Shown here one piece after another: positions 34,001 through 42,954 of a stretch of 64,000 bases of DNA. Every line of letters starts with the position of its first letter. Within the stretch, counting starts at the first letter, position 1. This stretch comes from Tiliqua scincoides (lineage: Eukaryota; Chordata; Lepidosauria; Squamata; Scincidae). The notes beneath the pieces were generated by a model. The model worked only from the letters and a program-made list of their open reading frames with translations, was not told the origin of the DNA and made no database searches. The position numbers and the translations under genes are program-made. The DNA is taken from positions 217,492,419 to 217,556,418 of the forward strand of contig NC_089822.1 in the NCBI RefSeq assembly GCF_035046505.1, given 5' to 3'.

Positions 34001-34904
34001 AAGCATGCCCATCATTACTGATCTTACTAATAAACTCTTAACATCAAATAAATCTAGGGTTTCATGAAAACAGATTAAAAAACTAATGTGATGGATCATA
34101 TATATCATCATACTTGATTAACAAGATACACTACAGATGTTAAAGTTTACCTTTATGTATGGTCATATCCATCCAGCCAAAGCCTTCTTGCTGAAAACCA
34201 TTCATATCATCTGTGATAGGGTACCCAGCCTGCTGACCTGCAGCCAAGAATGCACTATGAAGAGGGTTTTTGGTTTTTCCCCTTGACACATGAAGTGGGC
34301 CATTCCCACCTCGATAACGATCGGCTCCCAGCTCATGAGTTTGTGCTTTCTTAAAATAAGGCAAACAACCTTCATAGTCCCATCCAACAGCCCCTTCCTT
34401 ATTCCACCTGTTATAATCTTCAGCATGGCCCCGAATATACACCATGGCATTGAGAGATGAGGAGCCACCCCAAACTCGTCCCCTGGGCCAGTACATAATT
34501 CGATTATCCATGTGCTTTTGTGGCGTTGTATGGTAGTACCAGTTATATTTATCATCACAGAGGTTGTAGGTTAATGCAGCAGGCATATGAATCTTCCACA
34601 GTAGTAGTTTGCTATCAAAGATAGTATCTTTTGGCCCCGCTTCCATCAGCTTAACTGTGTTGTTAGGATCTTCAGTCAATCGGTTGGCTAATACACATCC
34701 TGCAGAACCAGCTCCAACAATTATATAGCTGAAAGAATCAATGTTCTGGGAACTAACTTGAGAAAGTGCTCGTGATGTTTTCAGGTTTTGTTCACTACAA
34801 GCTTTGGAACACTTCAATAAATGTGATGTCAGTAATTTTCCTCCTATTCTGTGCATCTGACTGGAAAAACCACATTTTTGAACTCCTTTGTTTATAAAGG
34901 ACAT
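23474..34904 (-). CDS. CHDH: CHDH, choline dehydrogenase, mitochondrial; complete coding sequence in seven exons
   Basis: The exons in transcript order are 34904-34151, 30337-30186, 29483-29354, 27204-27070, 26438-26296, 24264-24162 and 23892-23474. All junctions are GT-AG and keep the frame, giving 611 residues against about 594 in human. The enzyme oxidises choline to betaine aldehyde with FAD at the mitochondrial inner membrane, the first step of betaine synthesis. Residues 1 to about 53 are rich in Lys, Arg and Ser and look like a targeting presequence. GAGSAG at 64-69 is the FAD dinucleotide fold. [19 protein letters not shown] (about 141-159) and [14 protein letters not shown] (about 313-326) are the two GMC oxidoreductase signatures. 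HPSCTCKMG carries the expected catalytic His (528), and GNLNAPT the paired Asn (572). I chose the ATG at 34904 because the frame stays open upstream only from a non-ATG codon. The splice acceptor at 34945-34946 implies an upstream 5' exon, so a longer N-terminus cannot be excluded. Confidence 0.96.
24162..24264 (-). CDS. CHDH: CHDH coding exon 6 (103 nt)
   Basis: This short exon is not an open reading frame of note by itself but is required to join exons 5 and 7. The acceptor TTGTTGCAG precedes 24264 and the donor GTAAAT follows 24162. It encodes [20 protein letters not shown] and [14 protein letters not shown], matching human VHVGPMRGTSVGWLKLRS and HPVIQPNYLST. Phases agree with both neighbours. 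Confidence 0.93.
24380..25130 (-). mobile_element. Possible solo LTR fossil, minus strand
   Basis: A moderately GC-rich, non-coding block of about 750 bp has one minus-strand AATAAA near 24621 and no similarity to the other repeats here. I see no internal genes. Family and age cannot be told, and it could be another kind of repeat. Confidence 0.3.
25608..25830 (-). pseudogene. CHDH: Partial, decayed duplicate of CHDH exon 5 start plus upstream intron
   Basis: The block resembles 26417-26650 along about 220 bp, with substitutions and small gaps (for example GGTGGCTCCTTCACCTAAAG against CAGTGGCTCCTTCACCTGAA). It carries the first codons of exon 5 (GEGATVH against GEGATAH) and the intron before it. 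The similarity stops a few codons into the exon, where a GC-rich repeat begins. The acceptor AG is still present in the copy. Confidence 0.75.
26296..26438 (-). CDS. CHDH: CHDH coding exon 5
   Basis: The acceptor is CATTCTTCAG and the donor GTAAGT. It encodes [40 protein letters not shown] and PSQMEAYQ. A degraded copy of its first bases and of the intron just upstream lies at about 25608-25830. Confidence 0.94.
26439..27069. other. CHDH intron between exons 4 and 5
   Basis: The source sequence of the exon-edge duplication adjoins exon 5. A long AC microsatellite is at 26688-26750. Otherwise AT-rich with nothing recognised. Confidence 0.65.
26688..26750. repeat. (AC)n microsatellite
   Basis: A perfect CA run of 63 bp. 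Confidence 0.98.
27070..27204 (-). CDS. CHDH: CHDH coding exon 4
   Basis: The acceptor is TTCCACCAG and the donor GTATGA. It encodes [20 protein letters not shown], then [20 protein letters not shown] and LKCT, in register with human CHDH. The frame enters and leaves in phase 1. Confidence 0.94.
27617..27680. repeat. Inverted repeat, 23-bp perfect arms, AATAAA in the loop
   Basis: The left arm at 27617-27639 starts CAATGAAACAACTTGGTAAA and the right arm at 27658-27680 is its exact reverse complement. The 18-base loop contains AATAAA. Confidence 0.9.
28781..29160. mobile_element. Harbinger-like long MITE, right end unclear
   Basis: It begins CAGCCCAATCCCATTGCG after TAA (28778-28780), inside a family E repeat. 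The GC-rich body with CCCCGCAGTTCAGGTGACC is shared with 3640-3680. Confidence 0.55.
29354..29483 (-). CDS. CHDH: CHDH coding exon 3
   Basis: The acceptor is TTTATTTCAG and the donor GTTTGT. It encodes [37 protein letters not shown] and VVCNLP, which holds the second GMC oxidoreductase signature. It leaves after the first base of a Gly codon. Confidence 0.95.
29484..30185. other. CHDH intron between exons 2 and 3
   Basis: It holds a short ATTC microsatellite at 29772-29793. Nothing else recognised. Confidence 0.65.
30186..30337 (-). CDS. CHDH: CHDH coding exon 2
   Basis: The acceptor TTTTTGGTAG precedes 30337 and the donor GTAAGT follows 30186. It encodes [20 protein letters not shown] and then [19 protein letters not shown], matching the human segment that starts GKRWSAACAYLHPALSR. 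It leaves on a codon boundary. Confidence 0.94.
30982..31034. repeat. (ATT)n/(AAT)n microsatellite
   Basis: ATT units switch to AAT units in the middle. The run opens frames of poly-Asn or poly-Ile that are not genes. Confidence 0.95.
31151..31325 (+). mobile_element. CR1 LINE 3' tail
   Basis: It contains GTCAGAATGCCAGGTGCAAG, GAAGCTGGACTAGATGGGCC and the terminal TTCTTATGTTCTTAC. Confidence 0.8.
32775..33088. mobile_element. hAT (Charlie-like) MITE with 8-bp duplication
   Basis: It begins CAGGGGTCTCCAAACCCC, ends AAGTTTGGAGACCCCTA and is flanked by ATCTAGAA at 32767-32774 and 33089-33096. Confidence 0.88.
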
Positions 34905-34944
34905 CTTCTCCTTACACAAGCAATGCGGAATCAAAAACTTGGAC
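34151..34944 (-). CDS. CHDH: CHDH first coding exon (start ATG at 34904)
   Basis: On the minus strand the acceptor CTTTTTCTAG precedes 34944 and the donor GTAAAC follows 34151. The 40 bases before the ATG are taken as 5'UTR. The exon encodes the presequence and most of the FAD-binding domain, through [18 protein letters not shown] and the first base of a Gly codon. The N-terminal presequence is longer than that of human CHDH and shows no residue similarity to it, as is usual for targeting peptides. Confidence 0.93.
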
Positions 34945-35179
34945 CTAGAAAAAGCAAATAGGGATGTTAATTAAAATATAACTGATACAGAGAAATTTAC
35001 AAAGATTAAACATATAGTCTAAAAATCACAGTTGTAAGTCTTCATTCTGTAATGCAAGCAAAAGCATGACTGCTGCTTCAGGACCATCCTGTTGATAAAA
35101 AAAATCTGTTTTTGTTATATTATTCTTTTGTACTTAACACAGCTATTATAAATCATGTAAAAATTACTAATACACAAAA

Positions 35180-35697
35180 ATAGCTCAATTCTGTCCTGGA
35201 CAGCCCATAGCATACAGTGGCACTGGCACAGCCTCCACTGCATGCTATGAGCCAGCCAGGAAACAGGCAACAATGGAGAGGTAAGTAAAAAAAATTTACT
35301 TATTGTGCTGTGCCATGGTCACTAATGGGCTTAATTGGATCTTTGTCAGCTCTTTGGCTAGAGTAAATCTAAGTGGGTCCAGGGGAGCATGTTAAGGCCA
35401 GGGCAGGGAAATATTAGCAGTGCTGCTGCTGCCAGTATTTGTCCCTAGTCTGCCCTCAACACAACTCCGGCCAGCCCCAATCCCTACTCTGATCCCCCCA
35501 CAATGCCCCCCCCCCCCGGCCAACTTATCCACTCCAGTTGCAGCTGGATCTTCCACTGGGACATGCCCAAGACTGCAAACCATTCACACTAGCAGCCACA
35601 GCCACACAGCATTGCTGTGGCTGCCAAGTCAGCAGCCCAGGCCTTCGCTGATGGAACACCTGTTCTGTCAGCATAAAGCCCAGATAGGACTGGTCTG
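35180..35697. mobile_element. Harbinger-like long MITE, diverged
   Basis: The left end reads AGCTCAATTCTGTCCTGG and the right end CCCAGATAGGACTGG. The middle has the GC-rich CAGC and CCCC runs typical of this group. Confidence 0.45.
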
Positions 35698-35795
35698 AAA
35701 CACTTTCAAAATCCTTGGTTCCACAACCAAATAGATTTCCTTATCCATGAGGTCCCTCCCTCCAAATAAGCCAAATGCCTTTTTACAACTTAATC

Positions 35796-36210
35796 CAGGG
35801 GTGTCCAAAGTTTTTGGCAGGATCATCTCTCTGACACTGTGTTGGGGGCCAGGGAAAAAAAAAGAATTAATTTACATTTAAAATTTGAATAAATTTACGT
35901 AAGTTTACATAAGATGAACTTATATTAATGAATGAAGGTCTTGCAATAGCTCAAGTCCTATAAAAGGCCTTGCACAAAGCAAGGCTGGCCTTTCCTTTGC
36001 TGCCGCAACTGCATCACAGATGTGAAACAGCAAGCAGTGGAGGAAGCCCTCATCCCACAGCTCATGAAAGCAGTTGTGTCTGGCCAGTGTGGGCTCCAAC
36101 AAATCTCCAGAGGACCAGAGGCTCATTTTAGACAGGGGGCTCCCTGAGGGCCGCATTGAGAGGTCTCGAAGGCCGCAAGTGGTCCCAGGGCTGGGGTTTG
36201 GGCACCCCTG
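35796..36210. mobile_element. hAT (Charlie-like) MITE with 8-bp duplication
   Basis: It begins CAGGGGTGTCCAAAGTTTTT, ends GGGTTTGGGCACCCCTG and is flanked by ACTTAATC at 35788-35795 and 36211-36218. Confidence 0.9.
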
Positions 36211-37051
36211 ACTTAATCTGAAATCTTCCATATGGGTTTTGAACATAGTTCAAAAAGTTGTCAAAGATCTGTGAGTTTTAAGTCCTCAGAGGAGGTGACA
36301 TTGTCCTAAATTGTCTCCTGGGGAGGGTTTGTAGAACCAAGACATTTGTTACTTCAAAAGGGCAACCTTTCAGGGGGAATCTCTTGTCCCTTCAGGTGGG
36401 TGAGTATTACTGGGATATGTTAATATACAGAAAGACAGTTGAAGGATGTTTGCCCACACGGAGGATGTGACTACCGCAGCTTTTTTCCACAGATAAACCT
36501 CCAGATTGGACAGAATATGTAGTTGCCAATCCCACATAGTTTGATGCTCACCAACGTGACTCATAAATGTGATTTCCCACAGATGTGCTGCACATTTAGT
36601 CTAGGCTTTGTGGAGATTAGGAATTTCCAACTAAGAAGCATCAGAGTGCTTACAAAATTACAATTTATTGATTTCCTCAATTTTCAAAGAGAATATTTTT
36701 AGTTCGCATATCTTAACTGAAGAAAACAGTGATGATTAATCATCAGGATGGTTCAGACAATACTTCACCCCTTGAACTGACCCCACACATTAATTGCTGA
36801 GTGTGCTCATGGAGCATGCATGGTGCTCATCCTTCCATGGCCTTTCCCATAATCATGGAGGGGCACTCAAAACCGTTCCCTGCGTGATTATAGGATAAGC
36901 CCCAAATTCTTCCAAAGGGTTAGGGATCAGGACTGTGTGCTCCATAGAACACAAGGCAACTAACATGGGGTTGGTTCAGGGAATAAACTACTGTCCAAAC
37001 CAGTCCTCTTTGTATTAGCTTGGCAGGCATCACATCATGTTATGCTGGGCC

Positions 37052-37095
37052 AATGTTGAAAATGGCCCTTCAGACACAGGGCCATTTTCAACATT
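37052..37095. repeat. Inverted repeat, 17-bp perfect arms
   Basis: AATGTTGAAAATGGCCC at 37052-37068 is followed after 10 bases by its exact reverse complement at 37079-37095. Confidence 0.9.
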
Positions 37096-37544
37096 AGTAC
37101 TTACTGAAGTGTTGCTTAAGATGCACACACTAAAGAGTGATATTGAAACAAATGCATACACATCTGGCTTCTGCTTCTTTAAGGAATTATAAAGTATCTT
37201 AAACTGCATTAGACTGATAATAATGTAGAGCCTAAGGGTAAGAAATTGAACAGATTAAGAACATGCATACAGCAATAACAAAGGACACCTTAAAAATATA
37301 TTTACAGACTTTCTTCAAACTGAAAGACACTTGAAAGATATGAAAAAGGCTCAAATGGTAACAGCAAGTCACAGTAAGTAACCTGTTTTATATTCCTTCT
37401 CCATACATTGGAAAAAAAGGTTCACAAGATCTGGATATACACAGCAGAGATGAGATGTATGGAAACATAGGAGATGGTAAATTTTATCAATGTCCTACAT
37501 AAGCTCTTGACTAAAACATAAAAAGTCTTGCTGAATCCGGTCTG

Positions 37545-37690
37545 AGGTCCATTTACGCTGGCACCCTGTTTCCCACAGTGACCCTATCTCTGGAGCAGAA
37601 GAGAAAAGTGTATCAGTCTCCCAGCACTGCTCCCATGCAACTGGCATTCAGAGGCATACTGCTATTGAAGCTGAAGGCAGTTGTTTTGCC
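37545..37690 (-). repeat. SINE/LINE-like fragment
   Basis: On the minus strand it reads CAGTATGCCTCTGAATGCCA and later TGTGGGAAACAGGGTGCCAG, a pattern seen in a widespread sauropsid retroelement tail. The family is not certain. Confidence 0.45.
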
Positions 37691-37799
37691 AAATCCTAAT
37701 CCACAGCCTGATTCCCAATTCCATAAACCAAGTCAATCTCCTCTCCTACCTCCAACCTGCACTCCTTCAAAACCTTTCTGCCTCAGGTGCTCCCTATAT

Positions 37800-38690
37800 A
37801 CCTGAGGGATCTCCTTATGCTCTAGTGGCTGCAGCTGTGCAGCACACCTCCAGATACCACCTGGGCTTTAATCCTGCATTTACTCAGAGCAAGGGGCACT
37901 GTGGACACCACACCCGATCTCCTCGGTAATATCTTCCGCAATTCCAATACAATCCACCCCTTGGTGTCCCAGTGGTTCCCTTGATCAATTGCTCTTTTTC
38001 TTGGGCCATCCACTCCTTGGTCTGTTTCATCTTTTCCATACCAGTTGCTGAAGCTCCCATACAGTCCAACCCATCTTGGTGCCCATTTGGTCTATATCAT
38101 GCCCCATCCCAGAGGGCAGCCTATCAATCCCAGTGGTCCTGCAATTAAGTCTAGAGGCCATTCTATTAATTGCAGGCATGCTGGCTCCTCCACTTCCATC
38201 TGTTTCCCTCTCTAGGGCATCCCCAAAACTATGAGGCATTCCCATTCCATTTCTTGGGGAGTCTCTTTTAAACCCCCCCTCCAATGGCAAAGCCATTTTA
38301 TTCATCCTGCCAAGCCCCATTCTAGGAGGATAATAGCCCAAACTCTCCATTCCATGGAAAGGGCCTTCCATTCCTCCCATTTTGTTCATCCTAAAATCCA
38401 GGCCTTCCATACCCGTTGTTCCAGGTCCCAAGTTGCCTATCCCCAGGCCCTTGGTCAAGTGGTTTGCATTAATAGGTATCCCTCCTGGTCCCAGCCCCAT
38501 ACCAATGCCCCCAAGTCCATGAGGAAGCTGCTGGGGTTGCTCTGGAGGGGAGCAGTCTCTGTTTGGTAAGGCTCATACATCCATCTTCACGTGCATCTGT
38601 CTACCCAACAGCAACTGTCCATTGAACATGGAGATGGCCTGGACAGCTTCAATTACTTGCTCAAAAGTCACAGTGCCGATCCCTCAGCAC
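37800..38690 (-). pseudogene. HNRNPM: Processed pseudogene of HNRNPM
   Basis: Read on the minus strand from about 38690, conceptual translation gives GIGTVTFEQVIEAVQAISMF, NGQLLLGRQMHVKMD, a stop, then PPEQPQQLPHGLGGIGMGLG, NKMGGMEGPFHGMESLG and a degenerate Met/Gly/Arg-rich tail. This is the second RNA-recognition motif end and the glycine/methionine-rich linker of hnRNP M (human QLPHGLGGIGMGLGPGG and INKMGGMEGPFGGGMENMG). No introns interrupt it. The 5' part is missing and the frame is broken at least once, so it is a dead retrocopy. MYEF2 is the close paralogue, but DANHLNKG-like and NKMGGMEGPF fit HNRNPM better. The low-coordinate boundary is uncertain. Confidence 0.85.
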
Positions 38691-38815
38691 AGCACCTGGA
38701 ACATTTGCCCCCATTGCCCCCCCTAGGTACACCACTGTTTTGGAACAGTTCACAACCTGCTGTGGCTCTCCCCCCCCCCAAACCTTAAATACTACTGGTG
38801 TCCCCTGCAAACTCA

Positions 38816-38905
38816 CAGCCCAATCCTAGGCAGGTCTGCTCAGAAGTAAACCCCACTGTGTTCAATGGGGCCTACTCCCAGGAAAGTGTGCACAGGATTG
38901 CAGCC
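38816..38905. mobile_element. Harbinger-like MITE, short family D, TCA duplication
   Basis: It runs from CAGCCCAATCCTAGGCAGGT to CACAGGATTGCAGCC between two TCA triplets. The core CTCAGAAGTAAACCCCACTG and GGGCCTACTCCCAGGAAAGT is a near-palindrome shared by at least seven copies in this window. Confidence 0.8.
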
Positions 38906-38909
38906 TCAG

Positions 38910-39095
38910 GTGACAATCCTATCCACACTTTCCTGGGAGTAAGCCCCACTGACTATAACGGGACTTACTTCTGAGTAGACATGCCTGAGCTGGGCTGGAC
39001 TGGGCTCTCAAGTTCCTCTCTTAGCCCCACTTTCCTGGGAGTAAGCCCCATTGACTATAATGGGGCTTACTTCTGAGTAGACATGCCTAGGATGG
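38910..39095. mobile_element. Two further family D MITE copies, adjacent
   Basis: Both contain CACTTTCCTGGGAGTAAGCC and ACTTCTGAGTAGACATGCC, in the same orientation, at about 38915-38985 and 39025-39095. Confidence 0.7.
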
Positions 39096-39099
39096 GGCT

Positions 39100-40000
39100 C
39101 TCAGCCACCTCCTTCTTTACCCACCCAACTGCCCAGGCCACTGAGGAACAGGTTCAAAAGCCCTGCCCGTCTTCCCCTCCCTTCCAGGACCGACCTGGGC
39201 CGCCTGGTGAAGGGGGTGAGGCCCGCCTGGCTGGAGGAGGAGCAGGGCCCTGCTGCTTGGCGCGGGCGGGCCTGGCTGAGGCTGCTCTGGGGGAACGGGG
39301 AGTCCCCTTCTCTCCGCAGCAGCGCCTGACTGAGCCTTGGGCGGCCTGGCTGGCTGGCGGGCGAAGAGCCTCTATGGGGCCGCAGCGCCTTGGCCCGGCT
39401 CCCCTGGCCGCCCCCAGCTCGCCCCGTCTCCCCCACAAGCCCACCGCTCCCCCAGCGCTCGCCGCCCCGCGCGCCGGCTCAGCCCACAGCGCCCCCCCCC
39501 CCGCCACCTCAGCAGCGCCTGGTCCTGGCGGAGTCGCGGCCCAGCTTGCCACTCTCCTGACACGGGCTGCGCTGGCGGGGCGGCCGAAGAGCAGGCAGAG
39601 GCGTGTTCCCCAGGGGGCCGGCCGGACCCTTGGACCCGAGTTCAGCCCCCCTCCCCCCGGCGCGCTTCTCATGCCTGGGCCCTGGGTGGAGCGGTGGCGT
39701 AGCTGGAGGGGGGCGGCGCACCCAGTCTGGAGGGGAGCCTCAGCGGCCCCTCCCTTCAGAGCCATTCCCGTACGGCTCCGTTTCCCCCCCCCTGCCGGGA
39801 ATGGCTCCGAAGGGAGGGGCCGCTGAGGCTCCCCTCCAGACTGGGTGCGCCGCCCCCCTCCAGCTACGCCACCGGGGTGGAGGCAAGGGGAGCAGGTGCC
39901 ACCGCCTGAGCGCTTCCTTGTGCCCCCCTGACCCCCACGCCTTCAGAGACTGGCCGGGCTGGGCTGGCTGCTTTCTGGGAACCCAGTGTTGCTCCCTCTC
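39100..40000. promoter_or_regulatory. GC- and CpG-rich block (CpG-island-like)
   Basis: About 900 bp is strongly GC-rich with many CG dinucleotides, unlike its AT-rich surroundings. Long frames are open on both strands because stop codons are rare at this composition. I see no protein family. It could be an orphan CpG island, an alternative CHDH promoter or a GC-rich repeat. Confidence 0.45.
39692..39874. mobile_element. Near-perfect hairpin hAT MITE in the CpG-rich block
   Basis: Arms of about 83 bp are inverted copies with one or two mismatches. The ends are CGGTGGCGTAGCTGGAGG and CCTCCAGCTACGCCACCG. GGGTGGAG lies on both sides (39684-39691 and 39875-39882). High arm identity suggests a fairly young insertion. 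Confidence 0.92.
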
Positions 40001-40227
40001 CCTGCCTCCCCCCTTCTATAAACCTCCTCCGTGCGTTGTGGTCAGCTAAGTGCAACACAACCCTTGACAGGAAAGAGACAGCTCAGCTCCACAGAAAACG
40101 GCCTTGCCACTCTTTGTTTGCACAGTGTTGTTGACAGCGACCCACAAGGAGGTCTGTCTCCAAGGCTTCCTTATTTTATTGTGGGGAGCAGCTGTGGGTT
40201 GAGGGGGGGAGGCTGGGCTGCAGAGTC

Positions 40228-41183
40228 ATAAGAACATAAGAACAGCCCCACTGGATCAGGCCATAGGCCCATCTAGTCCAGCTTCCTGTATCTCACAGCG
40301 GCCCACCAAATGCCCCAGGGAGCACACCAGATAACAAGAGACCTCATCCTGGTGCTCTCCCCTACATCTGGCATTCTGACTTAACCCATTCCTAAAATCA
40401 GGAGGTTGCGCATACACATCATGGCTTGTACCCCATAATGGATTTTTCCTCCAGAAACTCGTCCAATCCCCTTTTAAAGGCGTCTAGGCTAGACGCCAGC
40501 ACCACATCCTGTGGCAAGGAGTTCCACAGACCGACCACTCGCTGAGTAAAGAAATATTTTCTTTTGTCTGTCCTAACCTGCCCAACACTCAATTTTAGTG
40601 GATGTCCCCTGGTTCTGGTATTATGTGAGAGTGTAAAGAGCATCTCCCTATCCACTCTGTCCATCCCCTGCATAATTTTGTATGTCTCAATCATGTCCCC
40701 CCTCAAGCGTCTCTTTTCTAGGCTGAAGAGGCCCAAACGCCGTAGCCTTTCCTCATAAGGAAGGTGCCCCAGCCCCGTAATCATCTTAGTCGCTCTCTTT
40801 TGCACCTTTTCCATTTCCACTATGTCTTTTTTGAGATGCGGCGACCAGAACTGGACACAATACTCCAGGTGTGGCCTTACCATCGATTTGTACAACGGCA
40901 TTATAATACTAGCCGTTTTGTTCTCAATACCCTTCCTAATGATCCCAAGCATAGAATTGGCCTTCTTCACTGCCGCCGCACATTGGGTCGACACTTTCAT
41001 CGACCTGTCCACCACCACCCCAAGATCTCTCTCCTGATCTGTCACAGACAGCTCAGAACCCATCAGCCTATATCTAAAGTTTTGATTTGTTGCCCCAATG
41101 TGCATGACTTTACACTTACTGACATTGAAGCGCATCTGCCATTTTGCTGCCCATTCTGCCAGTCTGGAGAGATCCTTAGCCAT
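40228..41183 (-). mobile_element. CR1-type LINE 3' end with reverse transcriptase C-terminal frame
   Basis: A minus-strand frame of 254 codons (41183-40419) reads LAEWAAKWQMRFNVSKCKVM, VRPHLEYCVQFWSPHLKKDI, LGLFSLEKRRLRGDMIETYK and VGLWNSLPQDVV. This is the end of the reverse transcriptase ORF of CR1/L2-like elements. The 3'UTR runs on to the tail at 40228. The 5' part is missing. This is the least damaged LINE piece in the window. Confidence 0.9.
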
Positions 41184-41202
41184 GCCTACTCAGTCCTAGC
41201 CA

Positions 41203-41278
41203 TGCCTACTCAGAAGTAAGTCCCACTGTTGTCAATAGGGCTTACTCCCAAGAAATCGTGGATAGGATTGTAGCCAGA
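41203..41278. mobile_element. Harbinger-like MITE family D
   Basis: It contains GCCTACTCAGAAGTAAGTCC and GGGCTTACTCCCAAGAAATC, then GATAGGATTGTAGCC. It touches the family A copy that follows. Confidence 0.7.
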
Positions 41279-41440
41279 GGGCCCAATCCTATCCAGTTTT
41301 GCACTGCTTGTGCAGCTGTGCCAATGGGGTATGCATCTTATGGTGGGGCAGTAGTTACAGAGGCCCTCTTAAGATATTCCCTTATATTGGGGCTGCATTG
41401 CAACTGCACTGGTGCTGGAAAACTGGATAGGATTGAGCCC
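41279..41440. mobile_element. Harbinger-like MITE family A
   Basis: The ends GGGCCCAATCCTATCCAG and CTGGATAGGATTGAGCCC are inverted repeats. Confidence 0.75.
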
Positions 41441-41557
41441 TGAGTCCTCAGCCTTCCCTTCACACCTTAGGTCATCCCACCTCGCACCTGAGAGGAAGAT
41501 GACACAGTAGCTCTACTCAGGCTAAAACCACCAATAAAGTGGTTTCTGAATGATTGA

Positions 41558-41723
41558 GGGTCCAATCCTATCCAACTTTCCAGCCACAATGCAGCCCCAT
41601 GGTAAGGGAACACGTTTCCACACCTTGAGAATACTCCAGTGACTGCCCCTCCACCATAGGATGCAGTGCACACCCCGTTGGCACAACTGCACCAGCACTG
41701 GAAAATTGGATAGGATTGGGCCC
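41558..41723. mobile_element. Harbinger-like MITE family A, TGA duplication
   Basis: The ends are GGGTCCAATCCTATCCAACT and TTGGATAGGATTGGGCCC, with TGA on each side (41555-41557, 41724-41726). Confidence 0.78.
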
Positions 41724-41956
41724 TGACTGCCTCCCCAACACAGGAAGCAGTGCATACCCCATTGGCACAGCAGCACCGGCACTGGAAAACTGGATACTTT
41801 CCAACACCATGGTAAGGGCAAGGCAGCTCCAAAGTAAGGGAACAAACATTCCCTTACCTTGAGGATGCCTCCGTGACTGCCACCCAACTGCAGGATCAGC
41901 ACATGCCCCATTGACACAGCTATGTCATTGTGGAAAAGTTGTTTAGGATTTGGGCC
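41724..41956. mobile_element. Two more family A pieces in tandem
   Basis: A right half (to about 41794) is followed by a further copy ending GTTGTTTAGGATTTGGGCC. Together with 41279-41723 this makes a cluster of about four copies within 700 bp. Confidence 0.6.
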
Positions 41957-42085
41957 TAAAAACAAGGAACTACACCACCACCTTAACTTTCTGTATTGCC
42001 AAGCCTCTGAAGGTTCCTTCCTCTAGTAACATTAGTATGCTAAACATTATTAAATGTACTACAACCACCACCCCTTGGTATAGAG

Positions 42086-42550
42086 CTGGGGTGCCCAAGC
42101 CCCGGCCCTGGGAGCCACTTGTGGCCCTCAGGGACTCTCAATCAGGCCCTTAGGGAGCCCCCAGTCTCCAATGAGCCTCTGGCCCTCCAGAGACTTGTTG
42201 GAGCCTGTGCTGGCCTGACTCAACTGCTGTCAGCAAGAGGACGACTGTTTGACTTGTCACCTGAGCTGTGGGACAAGGGCTTCCTCCACGACTTGCTGTT
42301 TCATGTCTGTGATGCAGCAGTGGCAGTGAAGGAAAAGCTAGCCTTGCTTTGTGCAAGGCCTTTTATAAGCCTTGAACTACTGCAAGACCTTCATTCATTC
42401 CATATAAGTTCCATCTCTAATATATTCATTTATGTAAATTTATTCAAATTGTAAATGGTAAATTAATTCTCCCCCCCCCCGAAACAGGGCCCCTGACGCA
42501 GTGTCAGAAATATGATGTGGCCCTCCTGCCAAAATGTTTGGACACCCCTG
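42086..42550. mobile_element. hAT (Charlie-like) MITE with 8-bp duplication
   Basis: It runs from CTGGGGTGCCCAAGCCCC to ATGTTTGGACACCCCTG and is flanked by GTATAGAG at 42078-42085 and 42551-42558. Confidence 0.92.
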
Positions 42551-42954
42551 GTATAGAGCAATGTTTCTCAACTAGTGGTACAGGTACCACCAGTGGTACT
42601 TGAGGTGGTGTCTAGTGACTATAGGACAGTCTGAGTTATAGCTTTTATGCAGGACTGGCCATCCTTGGGGACAACTGAAGCAGTTGCTTTAGGCAGTAGA
42701 TTGGTGGGAGTACCCATCTTGGCCTGCCTACTTGTCCCCACTTCCCCTCCTTCTCCTTCTACTTTCTGGATTGGAAAATGAAGAGGGAGACAAAGACTGG
42801 CACATCTTCAGGTAAGGGAGGGCAGCATTCAGCATGCCACCTCAGGCATCAAGAGGTCTTGGGCTGGCCCTAGTTTGATGGATTACTAATATGGCACCAT
42901 CAATTTACATAGTGCTTTACACAAAATTAGATGCCAGGTTCCTATGCTATAGAC

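Larger units (their letters stand above)
30338..34150. other. CHDH intron between coding exons 1 and 2
   Basis: It holds a MITE-like stretch (30753-30976), an AAT microsatellite, family E and CR1 fragments (31.04-31.33 kb), a hAT element (32775-33088) and an A-rich, purine-rich tract at 33.16-33.45 kb. No exon. Confidence 0.65.

Noticed and set aside
39083-39826. Long plus-strand open frame of 247 codons in the CpG-rich block
   Set aside because: Several frames on both strands are open here because the DNA is GC-rich. The translation is low-complexity Pro/Ala/Arg and runs into the hairpin MITE. No domain is recognisable.
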